Shown here one piece after another: positions 43,836 through 51,173 of a DNA stretch of 64,000 nt. Source of the DNA: Desulfobacterales bacterium (GTDB lineage: Bacteria > Desulfobacterota > Desulfobacteria > Desulfobacterales > SpSt-501); NCBI GenBank assembly GCA_030834695.1, contig JAUQXK010000052.1, positions 1 to 64,000 of the forward strand, read 5' to 3'. A program made the position numbers and the translations under genes. Each line of letters opens with the position of its first letter. Position 1 is the first letter of the stretch. The notes under the pieces were generated by a model. That model was given only the letters and a program-made list of their open reading frames with translations, was not told where the DNA came from and ran no database searches.

Positions 43836-45565
43836 CCGCGGCCTCCGTGGTCCCATGCGACCCGCAGCCGTTCCGTGGCGGGGCGCGGCGGCACGTTCAG
43901 ATAGTTGAGCGCGGTCTGAGCGATTTTCTTGAAAACCGGAGCGGCCACGGCCCCGCCGTAGATCTGGCCTTTGGGTTCGTCGATGACGACCAAGACGGCG
44001 ACCTGCGCCTTCTCGGCCGGTGCAAAACCGATGAACGAGGCGACATGCCGGTCGTTGGAGTAGGTACCGTTGTCGTCGATCTTGCGGGCGGTTCCGGTCT
44101 TGCCGCAGGCGCTGTAGCCGTCCAAGGCGGCGTTCACGCCGGTGCCGCCGGGCAGCATCACCGTCTGGAGGATGTCCCGGAGGGTGGCGGCCGTTTGCGA
44201 CGAAACGACGCGGCGCACCTCTTCGGGTGCGAACTGCTGCAGGATCTGGCCCTGCTGGTCGGTGATGGCCTGGACGATGCGAGGCCGCATGAGCACACCG
44301 TCGTTGGCGATGGCGGAAAACGCGGTGATCAACTGGACCGCCGATACGGAAACGCCGTGGCCGAAGGAGATGGCGGCCGTGTCGATGCCCGTCCAGTGCT
44401 TGTGGGGCATGAGCAGGCCGGTGGTCTCGGCCGGGCTGTCGATCCCGGTTTTCTGGCCGAAGCCGAACAGGCGCAGGGTGTGATGGAGCTTCTCCGGTCC
44501 GACCCGCTCGCTGATCTTCACGGCGCCGATGTTGCTCGAGTACTTGATGATGTCTTGCAGGGTCAGCAGACCGTAGCGGTGGACGTCGTGCACGGTGTTC
44601 TTACCGATGCGATAGGCGCCGTTTTCGCAGTTGAACGTCGTCTTGGGCGACAGGTTGGCGAACTCGAGGGCGGCGGCGGCGCTGAAGACCTTCAGCGTCG
44701 ATCCGGGCTCGAAGGGATCGGTGATGGCCCGATTGCGCCAGAGGGACTTCTTGGCGTCGTCAAAGGCGTTCGGGTTAAACGCGGGGGCCAGCGCGAGGGC
44801 GAGGATTTCCCCGGTCCCGGGCGCCATTACGATTGCGATTCCGGATTTGGCCCTGCTTTTTTCTACGGCGTCGGCCAAGGCCGTCTCGGCCGTGAACTGA
44901 ATGCTTTGATCCAGCGTCAGCACCAAGTTCTTTCCGCTGGCGTCTTCGTCCGGCGGTGATTCCGATTGGAAGCCGTTGCCGTGGGCGTCCCGCAGGACTT
45001 TGACGCTGGTGTCGGCGCCGCGCAAGTGTCGGTCATAGAAGAACTCGACGCCCTCCAGTCCCTTGCCGTCCATGCCGGTGAAACCGAGCACGTGGGCCGC
45101 CAGGGCTCGGTTGGGATAGAAGCGGTTGGTCTCGGACACGAATTCGATTCCGGGAATCTGCAATTGTTTGACCGCTTCGGCTTCCTTCGGGGTGGCCTGG
45201 CGCTTGATCCACACGAACGGCTTGCGGCTGGCCAGCCGTTCTTTCATCTCCTGGGGGGGGCGTTTCAGAACCCGGGCGAGCTCTTTGGCCGCCGCCTCGG
45301 GCGCCTTCACCTGGGACGGCCGAACGGCGATGGATGTGACGTCGATGCTGACCGCCATTGCATGGCCCCGGCGGTCGAGAATCGTGCCGCGCTTGCCCAC
45401 TGCTTTGAGCGAATCTTCGACCTGGTCGGACGCCTTGCGGGAAAGCCAGGATCCCTGGTAAACCTGAAGCAGAAGGGCCCTGCCGCCGATCGCGACAAAG
45501 GCCATCGCAAAGACCACGCCGATCAGAAGGATACGGAGACGGATGTATTTGGCGCGCTTGTTCAT
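43832..45565 (-). CDS. ftsI: Septal peptidoglycan transpeptidase FtsI (PBP3)
   Basis: The 577-residue class B penicillin-binding protein has one N-terminal membrane anchor (LRILLIGVVFAMAFVAIGGRALLLQ), a pedestal domain and a transpeptidase domain. The active-site motifs are FEPGSTLK (the nucleophile Ser in S-T-L-K), SSN in YSSNIGAVK, and KTG in CGKTGTARKI. It crosslinks septal peptidoglycan with FtsW. No PASTA domain is present, so it is FtsI rather than the sporulation SpoVD type. Its ATG overlaps the ftsL stop by one base. Confidence 0.96.
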   Translation of the reverse strand: MNKRAKYIRLRILLIGVVFAMAFVAIGGRALLLQVYQGSWLSRKASDQVEDSLKAVGKRGTILDRRGHAMAVSIDVTSIAVRPSQVKAPEAAAKELARVLKRPPQEMKERLASRKPFVWIKRQATPKEAEAVKQLQIPGIEFVSETNRFYPNRALAAHVLGFTGMDGKGLEGVEFFYDRHLRGADTSVKVLRDAHGNGFQSESPPDEDASGKNLVLTLDQSIQFTAETALADAVEKSRAKSGIAIVMAPGTGEILALALAPAFNPNAFDDAKKSLWRNRAITDPFEPGSTLKVFSAAAALEFANLSPKTTFNCENGAYRIGKNTVHDVHRYGLLTLQDIIKYSSNIGAVKISERVGPEKLHHTLRLFGFGQKTGIDSPAETTGLLMPHKHWTGIDTAAISFGHGVSVSAVQLITAFSAIANDGVLMRPRIVQAITDQQGQILQQFAPEEVRRVVSSQTAATLRDILQTVMLPGGTGVNAALDGYSACGKTGTARKIDDNGTYSNDRHVASFIGFAPAEKAQVAVLVVIDEPKGQIYGGAVAAPVFKKIAQTALNYLNVPPRPATERLRVAWDHGGRG

Positions 45566-45864
45566 CAGGGCATTACCATCATTTGTCTGGAAGTGGGCAG
45601 TGTCAGTCCCAGCTTTTCCTGCGCGATCCGGATGATGCGCTGCGGGGCGCGCAGACGGGCGAGTTCCACCTTGAGATTGGCCTGCAACTCGGTCAAACGC
45701 TGCTGCTCTTTGGTCAATGCGGAAATTTCATATCCCACCCGCACGCATTGGACCCGCACCCAGGTGTAGATCAGGAGCTCGGCGATGAACACGCACAACA
45801 GAGAGATCCACAGGACGAGCAGCTTGGGGTTGCGGCGTCGGGTCTTCGGTGTCGGGTCGGTCAT
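45565..45864 (-). CDS. ftsL: Cell division protein FtsL
   Basis: This is a small (99-residue) bitopic protein with a basic N-terminus, one membrane helix (LLVLWISLLCVFIAELLIYTWV) and a periplasmic coiled coil (about 45-85). The ending RIIRIAQEKLGLTLP is typical for FtsL. I choose ATG 45864 because GGAGCTGTG precedes it; ATG 45891 would add nine residues. Identity rests on size, topology and position between rsmH and ftsI, since FtsL is poorly conserved. Confidence 0.85.
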   Translation of the reverse strand: MTDPTPKTRRRNPKLLVLWISLLCVFIAELLIYTWVRVQCVRVGYEISALTKEQQRLTELQANLKVELARLRAPQRIIRIAQEKLGLTLPTSRQMMVMP

Positions 45865-45909
45865 CACAGCTCCGTGAGTTTCCACGCCCATCCCCCGGCC
45901 GGGTTCATG

Positions 45910-46842
45910 TCAGACCCGCTCGGCCGCCCGAAGCTTGGTGCTGCGGGCCATCGGATTGGCGGCGATTTCCTCCGGGCCGGGGCGGACGACTTTGCGGGTC
46001 AGGATTCTCAAGACACCCTCCGGCCTGCCGGCTGCGTCGTTCGGTCCCGAGTCGCGGCGGTATTTTGTTTCCATGGCTTTGAGACGCTGCTTGACGATGC
46101 GATCCTCCAGCGAGTGAAAGGACAGGATGCACAGGCGTCCGCCGGGATTGAGCATCTCCGGCACATGATCCAGCAATTCCGATAGGCGAACCAACTCGTC
46201 ATTGACGGCGATGCGCAGGGCCATAAAGACCCGGGTCGCCGGGTGAATCCGAGACCGGCGGCCGCCGGGAACCGCTGCGCACACCAGGCGGGCCAGTTCG
46301 CCGCTGGAACGAATCGGCTGTTTGCGCCGCGCATGGACGATGCGGCGGGCGATGCGGCCGGACCAGCGCTCTTCACCATACTCTTGAAAGATGCGCTGCA
46401 GTTCGTCTTCCTTCAAGCGGTTGACCAGGTCGGCCGCTGTTTGGGCCGTCCGGGTGTCCATGCGCATGTCCAGCGGTTCATCCCGCAGGAAGCTGAAGCC
46501 CCGGCCGCTGCCCTGCAAGTGGTGCAGCGAAATTCCCAGATCGAGCAGGATCCCGTCCACCCCCTTCAGCCCGAGCTCTCGAATCACTTCGACGAGATCT
46601 GTAAAATTGCGGTGGAACAGCCGAACCCGATCGGCCTGGTCCGCCAGAAGCAATCGGGCGTTGGCGATGGCATCCGCATCCTGGTCCAGTCCAATGAGCA
46701 GCCCATCGGGTGCGTTTTGCTCCAGGATGGCCCGGGCGTGGCCCGCACCGCCGAGCGTGCCGTCCGCATAAACTCCTCCCGGTCGGCAGCCGAGGTAGTT
46801 CAGTACCTCCGTGCGCATGACCGGGATATGGCGGTACGCCAT
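45910..46842 (-). CDS. rsmH: 16S rRNA (cytosine-1402-N4) methyltransferase
   Basis: The 310-residue SAM-dependent enzyme (formerly MraW) methylates the decoding centre of 16S rRNA. It has HIPVMRTEVLNYL, the SAM site YADGTLGGAGHARAIL, GLDQDADAI, GILLDLGISLHHLQGSGRGFSF, and LCILSFHSLEDRIVKQ. It lies four bases after mraZ, the standard order at the head of dcw clusters. Confidence 0.96.
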   Translation of the reverse strand: MAYRHIPVMRTEVLNYLGCRPGGVYADGTLGGAGHARAILEQNAPDGLLIGLDQDADAIANARLLLADQADRVRLFHRNFTDLVEVIRELGLKGVDGILLDLGISLHHLQGSGRGFSFLRDEPLDMRMDTRTAQTAADLVNRLKEDELQRIFQEYGEERWSGRIARRIVHARRKQPIRSSGELARLVCAAVPGGRRSRIHPATRVFMALRIAVNDELVRLSELLDHVPEMLNPGGRLCILSFHSLEDRIVKQRLKAMETKYRRDSGPNDAAGRPEGVLRILTRKVVRPGPEEIAANPMARSTKLRAAERV

Positions 46843-46846
46843 GGGC

Positions 46847-47299
46847 TCAAATGCCGAGTTTGGCGATTTCGTTTCTGGCCTCCGGGTTCTTGAGATCGTT
46901 CAAGAGCATCCGTTCTTCGTTCTCGAAGTTTTCTCGGGACCAGATCTCGAAGTGGTCGAGGACCCCCACCAACACGATATCCCGGTTCAGGCCCGCGTAT
47001 TGTCTCAAAGCGGGCGGGATGAGAATGCGGTCCTGTCGGTCGCAGGTGCATTCGTGGGCTCCGCCGATGAACACCCGGCGGAAGCGGCGCATGATGTCGT
47101 TTTTCTCGGCCAGCTGCAGAATCCGTTCTTCCAGCTGCTGCCATGCGGTCATCGGGAATGCGACCAGGCATTGATCCATGCGCGAGACCATGATTCCATC
47201 GCCGTCCTCCGAGCGCGCGAGCACCCGGAACCGGGACGGGATGACGATGCGACCCTTGTCGTCGATCGTATGGTATGAGCTTCCCCGAAACATGGTCAT
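46847..47299 (-). CDS. mraZ: Transcriptional regulator MraZ
   Basis: The 150-residue AbrB-like double-repeat protein contains MFRGSSYHTIDDKGRIVIPSRFR (first half) and FIGGAHECTCDRQDRILIPPALRQYAGL (second half, with the DRQDRILIP loop). MraZ forms a ring that binds short direct repeats in its own promoter and controls the dcw operon. Possible starts are ATG 47299, ATG 47293 and TTG 47302. The conserved sequence begins at 47293; 47299 has a better distance to the purine-rich GGATAA. Ten-base-spaced boxes lie upstream. Confidence 0.93.
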   Translation of the reverse strand: MTMFRGSSYHTIDDKGRIVIPSRFRVLARSEDGDGIMVSRMDQCLVAFPMTAWQQLEERILQLAEKNDIMRRFRRVFIGGAHECTCDRQDRILIPPALRQYAGLNRDIVLVGVLDHFEIWSRENFENEERMLLNDLKNPEARNEIAKLGI

Positions 47300-47309
47300 C
47301 AATTATTAT

Positions 47310-47336
47310 CCACTTTCCGCCACTTTGCTCCATTAA
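47310..47336 (-). promoter_or_regulatory. MraZ operator boxes
   Basis: On the minus strand AAAGTGG occurs at 47320-47326 and again at 47310-47316. A degenerate third unit TTAATGG lies at 47330-47336, so all three have a spacing of exactly ten bases. Known MraZ operators are three to four short GTGG/TGGG-type direct repeats with a period of about ten. The boxes run from the -10 hexamer into the leader, a position suited to repression. Identification is by pattern and position. Confidence 0.75.
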
Positions 47337-47360
47337 ATAATAAAAGACATTGAGAGTCAA
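47332..47360 (-). promoter_or_regulatory. Sigma-70 promoter of the dcw cluster
   Basis: Reading the minus strand, TTGACT (47360-47355) and TTTAAT (47337-47332) are separated by exactly 17 bases. Each matches the consensus hexamer in five of six positions. Transcription would start near 47325, within the MraZ boxes and about 30 bases before mraZ. Confidence 0.8.
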
Positions 47361-47378
47361 GAAAAAAATACAGGCGGG

Positions 47379-47414
47379 GTTAATGTTTTTTAATGTAATT
47401 TAAAAACGTTAAAC
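47379..47414. terminator. AT-rich palindrome, possible terminator of the CPBP protease gene
   Basis: GTTTTTTAA (47385-47393) and TTTAAAAAC (47399-47407) pair imperfectly, and flanking GTTAA and TTAAAC (47379-47414) add to the symmetry. It lies immediately after the stop codon of the minus-strand protease gene and upstream of the dcw promoter. The arms themselves are T-rich, so either direction could terminate. Confidence 0.4.
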
Positions 47415-47418
47415 CGAA

Positions 47419-48063
47419 TCATAGCCAGGAGGTGATACTGAAGATCGCGGTGTTTCCGAGAATGTGGATCAGGATCGGGACGAGCAGGCTTTTCTCGATT
47501 TCGTAGGCCGTCGCGAATACCAGGCCGCCGACGAGTTGGGGGATGGGGGCACCGGGGGTGCTGCCATGCAGAAGGGTGAACACCAGCGTGCTCAACAACA
47601 AGGCCGTCCAGAAGCCCCAGCGCCGGCAATATCCGTATATAAGGCCTCGAAAATAAAGCTCTTCTGCGATCGGCGCAATGAGTCCGCCGACCAGGAAAAG
47701 AAGCGCCGGCTTGGGAAAGAGAGCGGTTGGACCGGGGCGGATGATCCGGAGGGGATCGAATCCCGCCATATGAAGCAGTGCATACCCTGTCGCGGTCAGG
47801 ATACCGAAACCCGCCGACCAAATGAGTCCCCTGATCAGACCGGCCGCCCATCTCCCGCGCGCCAATCCGGTTCGGCTCCACCCCCTCGGGCAGCGGGAGA
47901 TGACCAGCACCATCCAGGCGATGTCCGCCAGGCGCGCCAAGCCGATGCCCGCCAGCGGATCGACTCCCTTTTGGGCGATGGCCCACCGGGCGAGGCTTTC
48001 GAATGCAACGACTCCGGCGGTGGCCAGGGCCAGGGCCCTCAATGCAATCGGGTCTGATCCCAT
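47419..48063 (-). CDS. CPBP-family intramembrane metalloprotease (CAAX-like)
   Basis: The 214-residue protein with about six membrane helices carries the CPBP/Abi motifs. These are IAPIAEELYFRGLIYG (the Glu-Glu pair and Arg), FTLLHGSTP (His) and PILIHILGNTAIF (second His), which form the metal site. Substrates of bacterial members are mostly unknown. The start overlaps the end of the upstream HEAT-repeat membrane gene by 25 bases, so the two are likely coupled. Confidence 0.85.
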   Translation of the reverse strand: MGSDPIALRALALATAGVVAFESLARWAIAQKGVDPLAGIGLARLADIAWMVLVISRCPRGWSRTGLARGRWAAGLIRGLIWSAGFGILTATGYALLHMAGFDPLRIIRPGPTALFPKPALLFLVGGLIAPIAEELYFRGLIYGYCRRWGFWTALLLSTLVFTLLHGSTPGAPIPQLVGGLVFATAYEIEKSLLVPILIHILGNTAIFSITSWL

Positions 48064-49547
48064 CGCAGTGTCGTCCTTAGGGCCTGGTAGGCGTAGAGTT
48101 GATCATACCAATCATCAGAGGTCTTCAGAAGCTTCAAGATCGGGTTCACGGCGCGCGGATTCCGGTGTTGGGCCAGGGCTTCGAGCGCCATGGTTCGCAC
48201 ATTGATCTGCGGATCATCCAGCAGGCGGACCAAATCGATGAATGCCTCCGGGTTCGGGCTGGCCCCCAAGGCGCGCGCCAACCAGTAGCGCTCCTGTGGA
48301 TAGGGGCTGTGCAGCATCCGTGCATATCCGGGGCGGGCCGTAACGTCAACATTGCGTTCCCGGATCGCTTTGAGCCCGGCTACGCGCGCCTGCCAGCGAT
48401 CGGATGCCAGCGCGGTGTCGATGGTCCCGGGCGGCGGCACATCCTCCCGGCTGAGATGGAAGTCGGCCAGGACCGCCAATCCGATCAATAGACAGGCCGC
48501 TGCCGCCACGGCCTCCGCCGGGCGCGGGTCCAGGACGAGGCCGCTCACCAGGCGCAGCAGCGCAAACAACAGCACGTAAAGGCTGATCGGGAATGCCACC
48601 AGGACCCCGTAGTACGTGACACGGCGAAAGAATTCGAAGCGATCGGCTCCGGCCGAGATTTCGGAGACGGCCCGGCGCGGGTCGGCCAAGAAGCGGTCGG
48701 CCGTATCTTCCCAGACGACGCTCCCGCGATGCAGAAACGCGAGGCGGTCCCCTTCGAATCGCAGGCTGATATCCGCCGCCGGGGCGGCCCCGACGGGCAG
48801 ATAATCCTGCCGGATCAACTCCCGCCTTACGGCGGGGTAACGGTTGCCGGGGTCCGCCGAAGGAACGGCGACCGTCTTGATGAGCCGCTGGTCGAAGGTC
48901 TTAAAAACCTCGGCGGGATAAAGGGTGTACCGATAATAGAACGAACTGATGCGTTCGCCTGCGCTGTTGGACATGAGCAGGTGGTCCCGCAGGTCAACGA
49001 ACAAGCCGCGATCGTACTGGGTGAACCATCCGAGCGCCAACACGGCTAGCGGCAGAAACCGCAGGGCCGCCCATCGCAGGCCCGGTGGCGTATGGCGCAC
49101 GAGAGGCGACATGCCGGTCAGCCAAAAGACGGTCGGTGGAATTGCAATCAGGTAAAGGGTAACATAGACATCAAACCCGTGGGCGTTCAGGCATACGACG
49201 ATGACCGCCAGAACACCGGCGGCCGCTGCGGTCGCGGATCCACGACCCGAGGTGAAACGACGCCACAGTTCGGCCGCGGCCGCGCTGAGCAACGACAGCT
49301 CCGCCCCGACGCTGAGCGTGAACAGCCATCCGCCGCAGAAAGCGGTTTCCAGGTCCAGCAATCTGGGAAGCACGTTCAAGTTGGGAACGGGCAGAAATCC
49401 GGCGTTGGCCACCGCCGTCATCTGCGCGAAGAGCCTGTGGTTTGAAAAATACACCTGGGCGGTAGCGATGATCTGGGCGATGCCCATGCCGATCATCAGC
49501 TCCATGGCGGGGAACACCGCACGGTGGATTGCGCTCAACGAGTTCAC
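48039..49547 (-). CDS. Multi-pass membrane protein with C-terminal HEAT-like repeats
   Basis: The 502-residue protein has about six hydrophobic segments in the first 190 residues and a soluble stretch (about 195-310) with WFTQYDRGLFVDLRDHLLMSNSAGERISSFYYRYTLYPAEVFK. Two more membrane helices follow (about 315-375). The C-terminal region (about 400-500) has paired helices such as DPQINVRTMALEALAQHRNPRAVNPILKLLKTSDDWYDQLYAYQALR that look like HEAT repeats. I do not recognise a characterised family. The start is GTG 49547 without a strong ribosome-binding site. Confidence 0.75.
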   Translation of the reverse strand: MNSLSAIHRAVFPAMELMIGMGIAQIIATAQVYFSNHRLFAQMTAVANAGFLPVPNLNVLPRLLDLETAFCGGWLFTLSVGAELSLLSAAAAELWRRFTSGRGSATAAAAGVLAVIVVCLNAHGFDVYVTLYLIAIPPTVFWLTGMSPLVRHTPPGLRWAALRFLPLAVLALGWFTQYDRGLFVDLRDHLLMSNSAGERISSFYYRYTLYPAEVFKTFDQRLIKTVAVPSADPGNRYPAVRRELIRQDYLPVGAAPAADISLRFEGDRLAFLHRGSVVWEDTADRFLADPRRAVSEISAGADRFEFFRRVTYYGVLVAFPISLYVLLFALLRLVSGLVLDPRPAEAVAAAACLLIGLAVLADFHLSREDVPPPGTIDTALASDRWQARVAGLKAIRERNVDVTARPGYARMLHSPYPQERYWLARALGASPNPEAFIDLVRLLDDPQINVRTMALEALAQHRNPRAVNPILKLLKTSDDWYDQLYAYQALRTTLRWDQTRLH

Positions 49548-49729
49548 TCTACCACGTCATCAAACGGCCGCCCGTCATTTGCAGCCGAAACGGTTTTGGG
49601 CCAGTGCATCTTGAGTTGAAGTCCGGCGGGGCGGGGTTACGGCCGCAGTGCGCCGCAGCCGAATCCCCGGCCGGCCGATGAGTGACATAGCCGAATTTGA
49701 CATATTTTATTGCCGGATCAATAAAAAGA

Positions 49730-49867
49730 TTGATAAGCTCGCAAAAAGTCGTCACTCCGGCGAAAGCCTGGAGTCCAGAGGATTTGTAACGGCCTGCAAA
49801 TGCTTGATTCCGGCTGCCACCGGAATGACAGAAAGCGGCATTTTCAGACTTTTTACGAATCCATCAA
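49730..49867. mobile_element. MITE-like palindromic element
   Basis: The outer ends TTGAT...TCGCAAAAAGTC (49730-49750) and GACTTTTTACGA...ATCAA (49847-49867) are inverted copies matching at 16 of 21 positions. Inside, GTCACTCCGGCGAAAGCC (49751-49768) faces GGCTGCCACCGGAATGAC (49812-49829). This CCGGCGAAGGCCGGAAT-type sequence is a familiar dispersed repeat in many proteobacterial genomes. The element is 138 bases long with no coding capacity for a transposase, and lies in the divergent gap upstream of the flavin-binding protein gene. Confidence 0.75.
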
Positions 49868-49929
49868 GATTTTATGATAACATTTTTTCTTAACCGATGA
49901 AAACGTTCCGCAATAAAGGAGATGCCATC

Positions 49930-50385
49930 GTGCGCCGCAAGGAGAAAGAGATGGTCGACCGGGCCGAACTGGAGACCGTCATCAGCGAGGCGAGGGTGTG
50001 CCGGATGGGGCTGTGCGATGGGGGGATCCCCTACATCGTGCCGCTGTGCTTCGGCTACACGGCCGACACGTTTTACTTTCATTGCGCGGCCGAAGGCCGA
50101 AAGCTCGAGATCCTCGAGAAAAACCCCGAGGTTTGCCTGGAGTTGGAGGCTGGAGTCGCATTGAAACCCGGCGCGAAGGCCTGCGATTGGGGCATGACCT
50201 TCCGCAGCGTCATCGGGTTTGGTCGAGCCGAACGGGTCGAGGCGCCGGATTCCAAGCGACAGGCGCTGGATCTCATCATGGCCCGCTATGCCACCGGCGC
50301 CTTCGACTATCCGGAGGCGGCTATCGAAAAAACCGTCATCATCAAAGTCCACGTCCGGAACATGACGGGGAAACGGTCGGGGTGA
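49930..50385 (+). CDS. Pyridoxamine 5'-phosphate oxidase-fold flavin-binding protein (NimA-like)
   Basis: The 151-residue protein shows RRKEKEMVDRAELETVISEARVCRMGL, GGIPYIVPLCFGYTADTFYFHCAAEGRK and SVIGFGRAERVEAPDSK. This is the split-barrel FMN-binding family that includes 5-nitroimidazole reductases (NimA). Flavin binding is expected; the substrate is unknown. The start is GTG 49930, eight bases after AAAGGAG, and the family consensus begins with (M/V)RRK. ATG 49897 is possible but would read through the ribosome-binding site. Confidence 0.85.
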   Translation: MRRKEKEMVDRAELETVISEARVCRMGLCDGGIPYIVPLCFGYTADTFYFHCAAEGRKLEILEKNPEVCLELEAGVALKPGAKACDWGMTFRSVIGFGRAERVEAPDSKRQALDLIMARYATGAFDYPEAAIEKTVIIKVHVRNMTGKRSG

Positions 50386-50424
50386 GGCGCTTTGAAGAAT
50401 CCCCCCTCCCTTTTTGCAAGGCCA

Positions 50425-50961
50425 TCAAAAATTGCGTTCCAGCCATTTTTGGGCCAGCAGCAATGCACAGATCGATTTGGCGTCCTGCATTTCGCCGCGG
50501 GCGATCATGGCGGCCGCTTCCGTTAACGGCCGGCAATGCGCTTCCAACACTTCGTCCGCATCGAGGCGCTGAGTCACGGCGCTCAACCCGGTGGCGAGAA
50601 AAAGGTGGATGCGCTCGTCGGAATAGCCGGGCACCGGCGTGATTTCCCCCAACTGCCTCCATTCCGCCGCGGCATAGCCGGTTTCCTCGGCGAGCTCGCG
50701 CCGCGCGCAGTCCATGACCGGCTCCCCCGGGTCGAGCGTACCGGCCGGAATCTCCCAGATATACTGCCTGAGCGCATGGCGGTACTGCCGCACCAGCACC
50801 ACGTTGTTTTCGTCCGTGAGCGCCACGATGGCGGCCGCTCCCGGATGTTCGATGAAATCGAGGTCGGTGGTCGTTCCGTTGTCCAAGGTCACGTTTTCCC
50901 TCACCAGCTGAAACACGCGCCCGCGGTGTTTGACTTGGCGGCAGTTGACGCTTACAGACAT
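50425..50961 (-). CDS. NUDIX hydrolase, ADP-ribose pyrophosphatase-like
   Basis: The 178-residue protein contains a full NUDIX box in GEPVMDCARRELAEETGY (about residues 79-96; G-x5-E-x7-R-E-x2-E-E-x-G). The usual upstream strands NVVLVRQYRHALRQYIWEIPAGTLDPGE are those of ADP-ribose/NDP-sugar pyrophosphatases. It probably hydrolyses ADP-ribose or a related nucleotide sugar in the cytoplasm. It is convergent with the NimA-like gene and divergent from the aminotransferase gene. Confidence 0.9.
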   Translation of the reverse strand: MSVSVNCRQVKHRGRVFQLVRENVTLDNGTTTDLDFIEHPGAAAIVALTDENNVVLVRQYRHALRQYIWEIPAGTLDPGEPVMDCARRELAEETGYAAAEWRQLGEITPVPGYSDERIHLFLATGLSAVTQRLDADEVLEAHCRPLTEAAAMIARGEMQDAKSICALLLAQKWLERNF

Positions 50962-51173
50962 GGCCGGCCCTTCCTGAGATGCGATCGTTGCACGTACATT
51001 TTTGTTGTGTAACCGGCCGGAGAGGCGGGGTCAACCCATTTCTGAAGCTGCCCTGGCCCGCGCGCGGCCATCCTGCTGCGCTTGACCGCTCCAGCAATTG
51101 GGGATAGGCTTTCTTTAAACGGTGCCCCGCGCCGATATGCGATGCCATACGACCTGTGCCCGGAGGAAACGCC

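Noticed and set aside
49648-49893. An 81-codon frame across the MITE-like element.
   Set aside because: It only reads through the palindromic element and its flanks. The translation changes character at the element borders and no ribosome-binding site is present.
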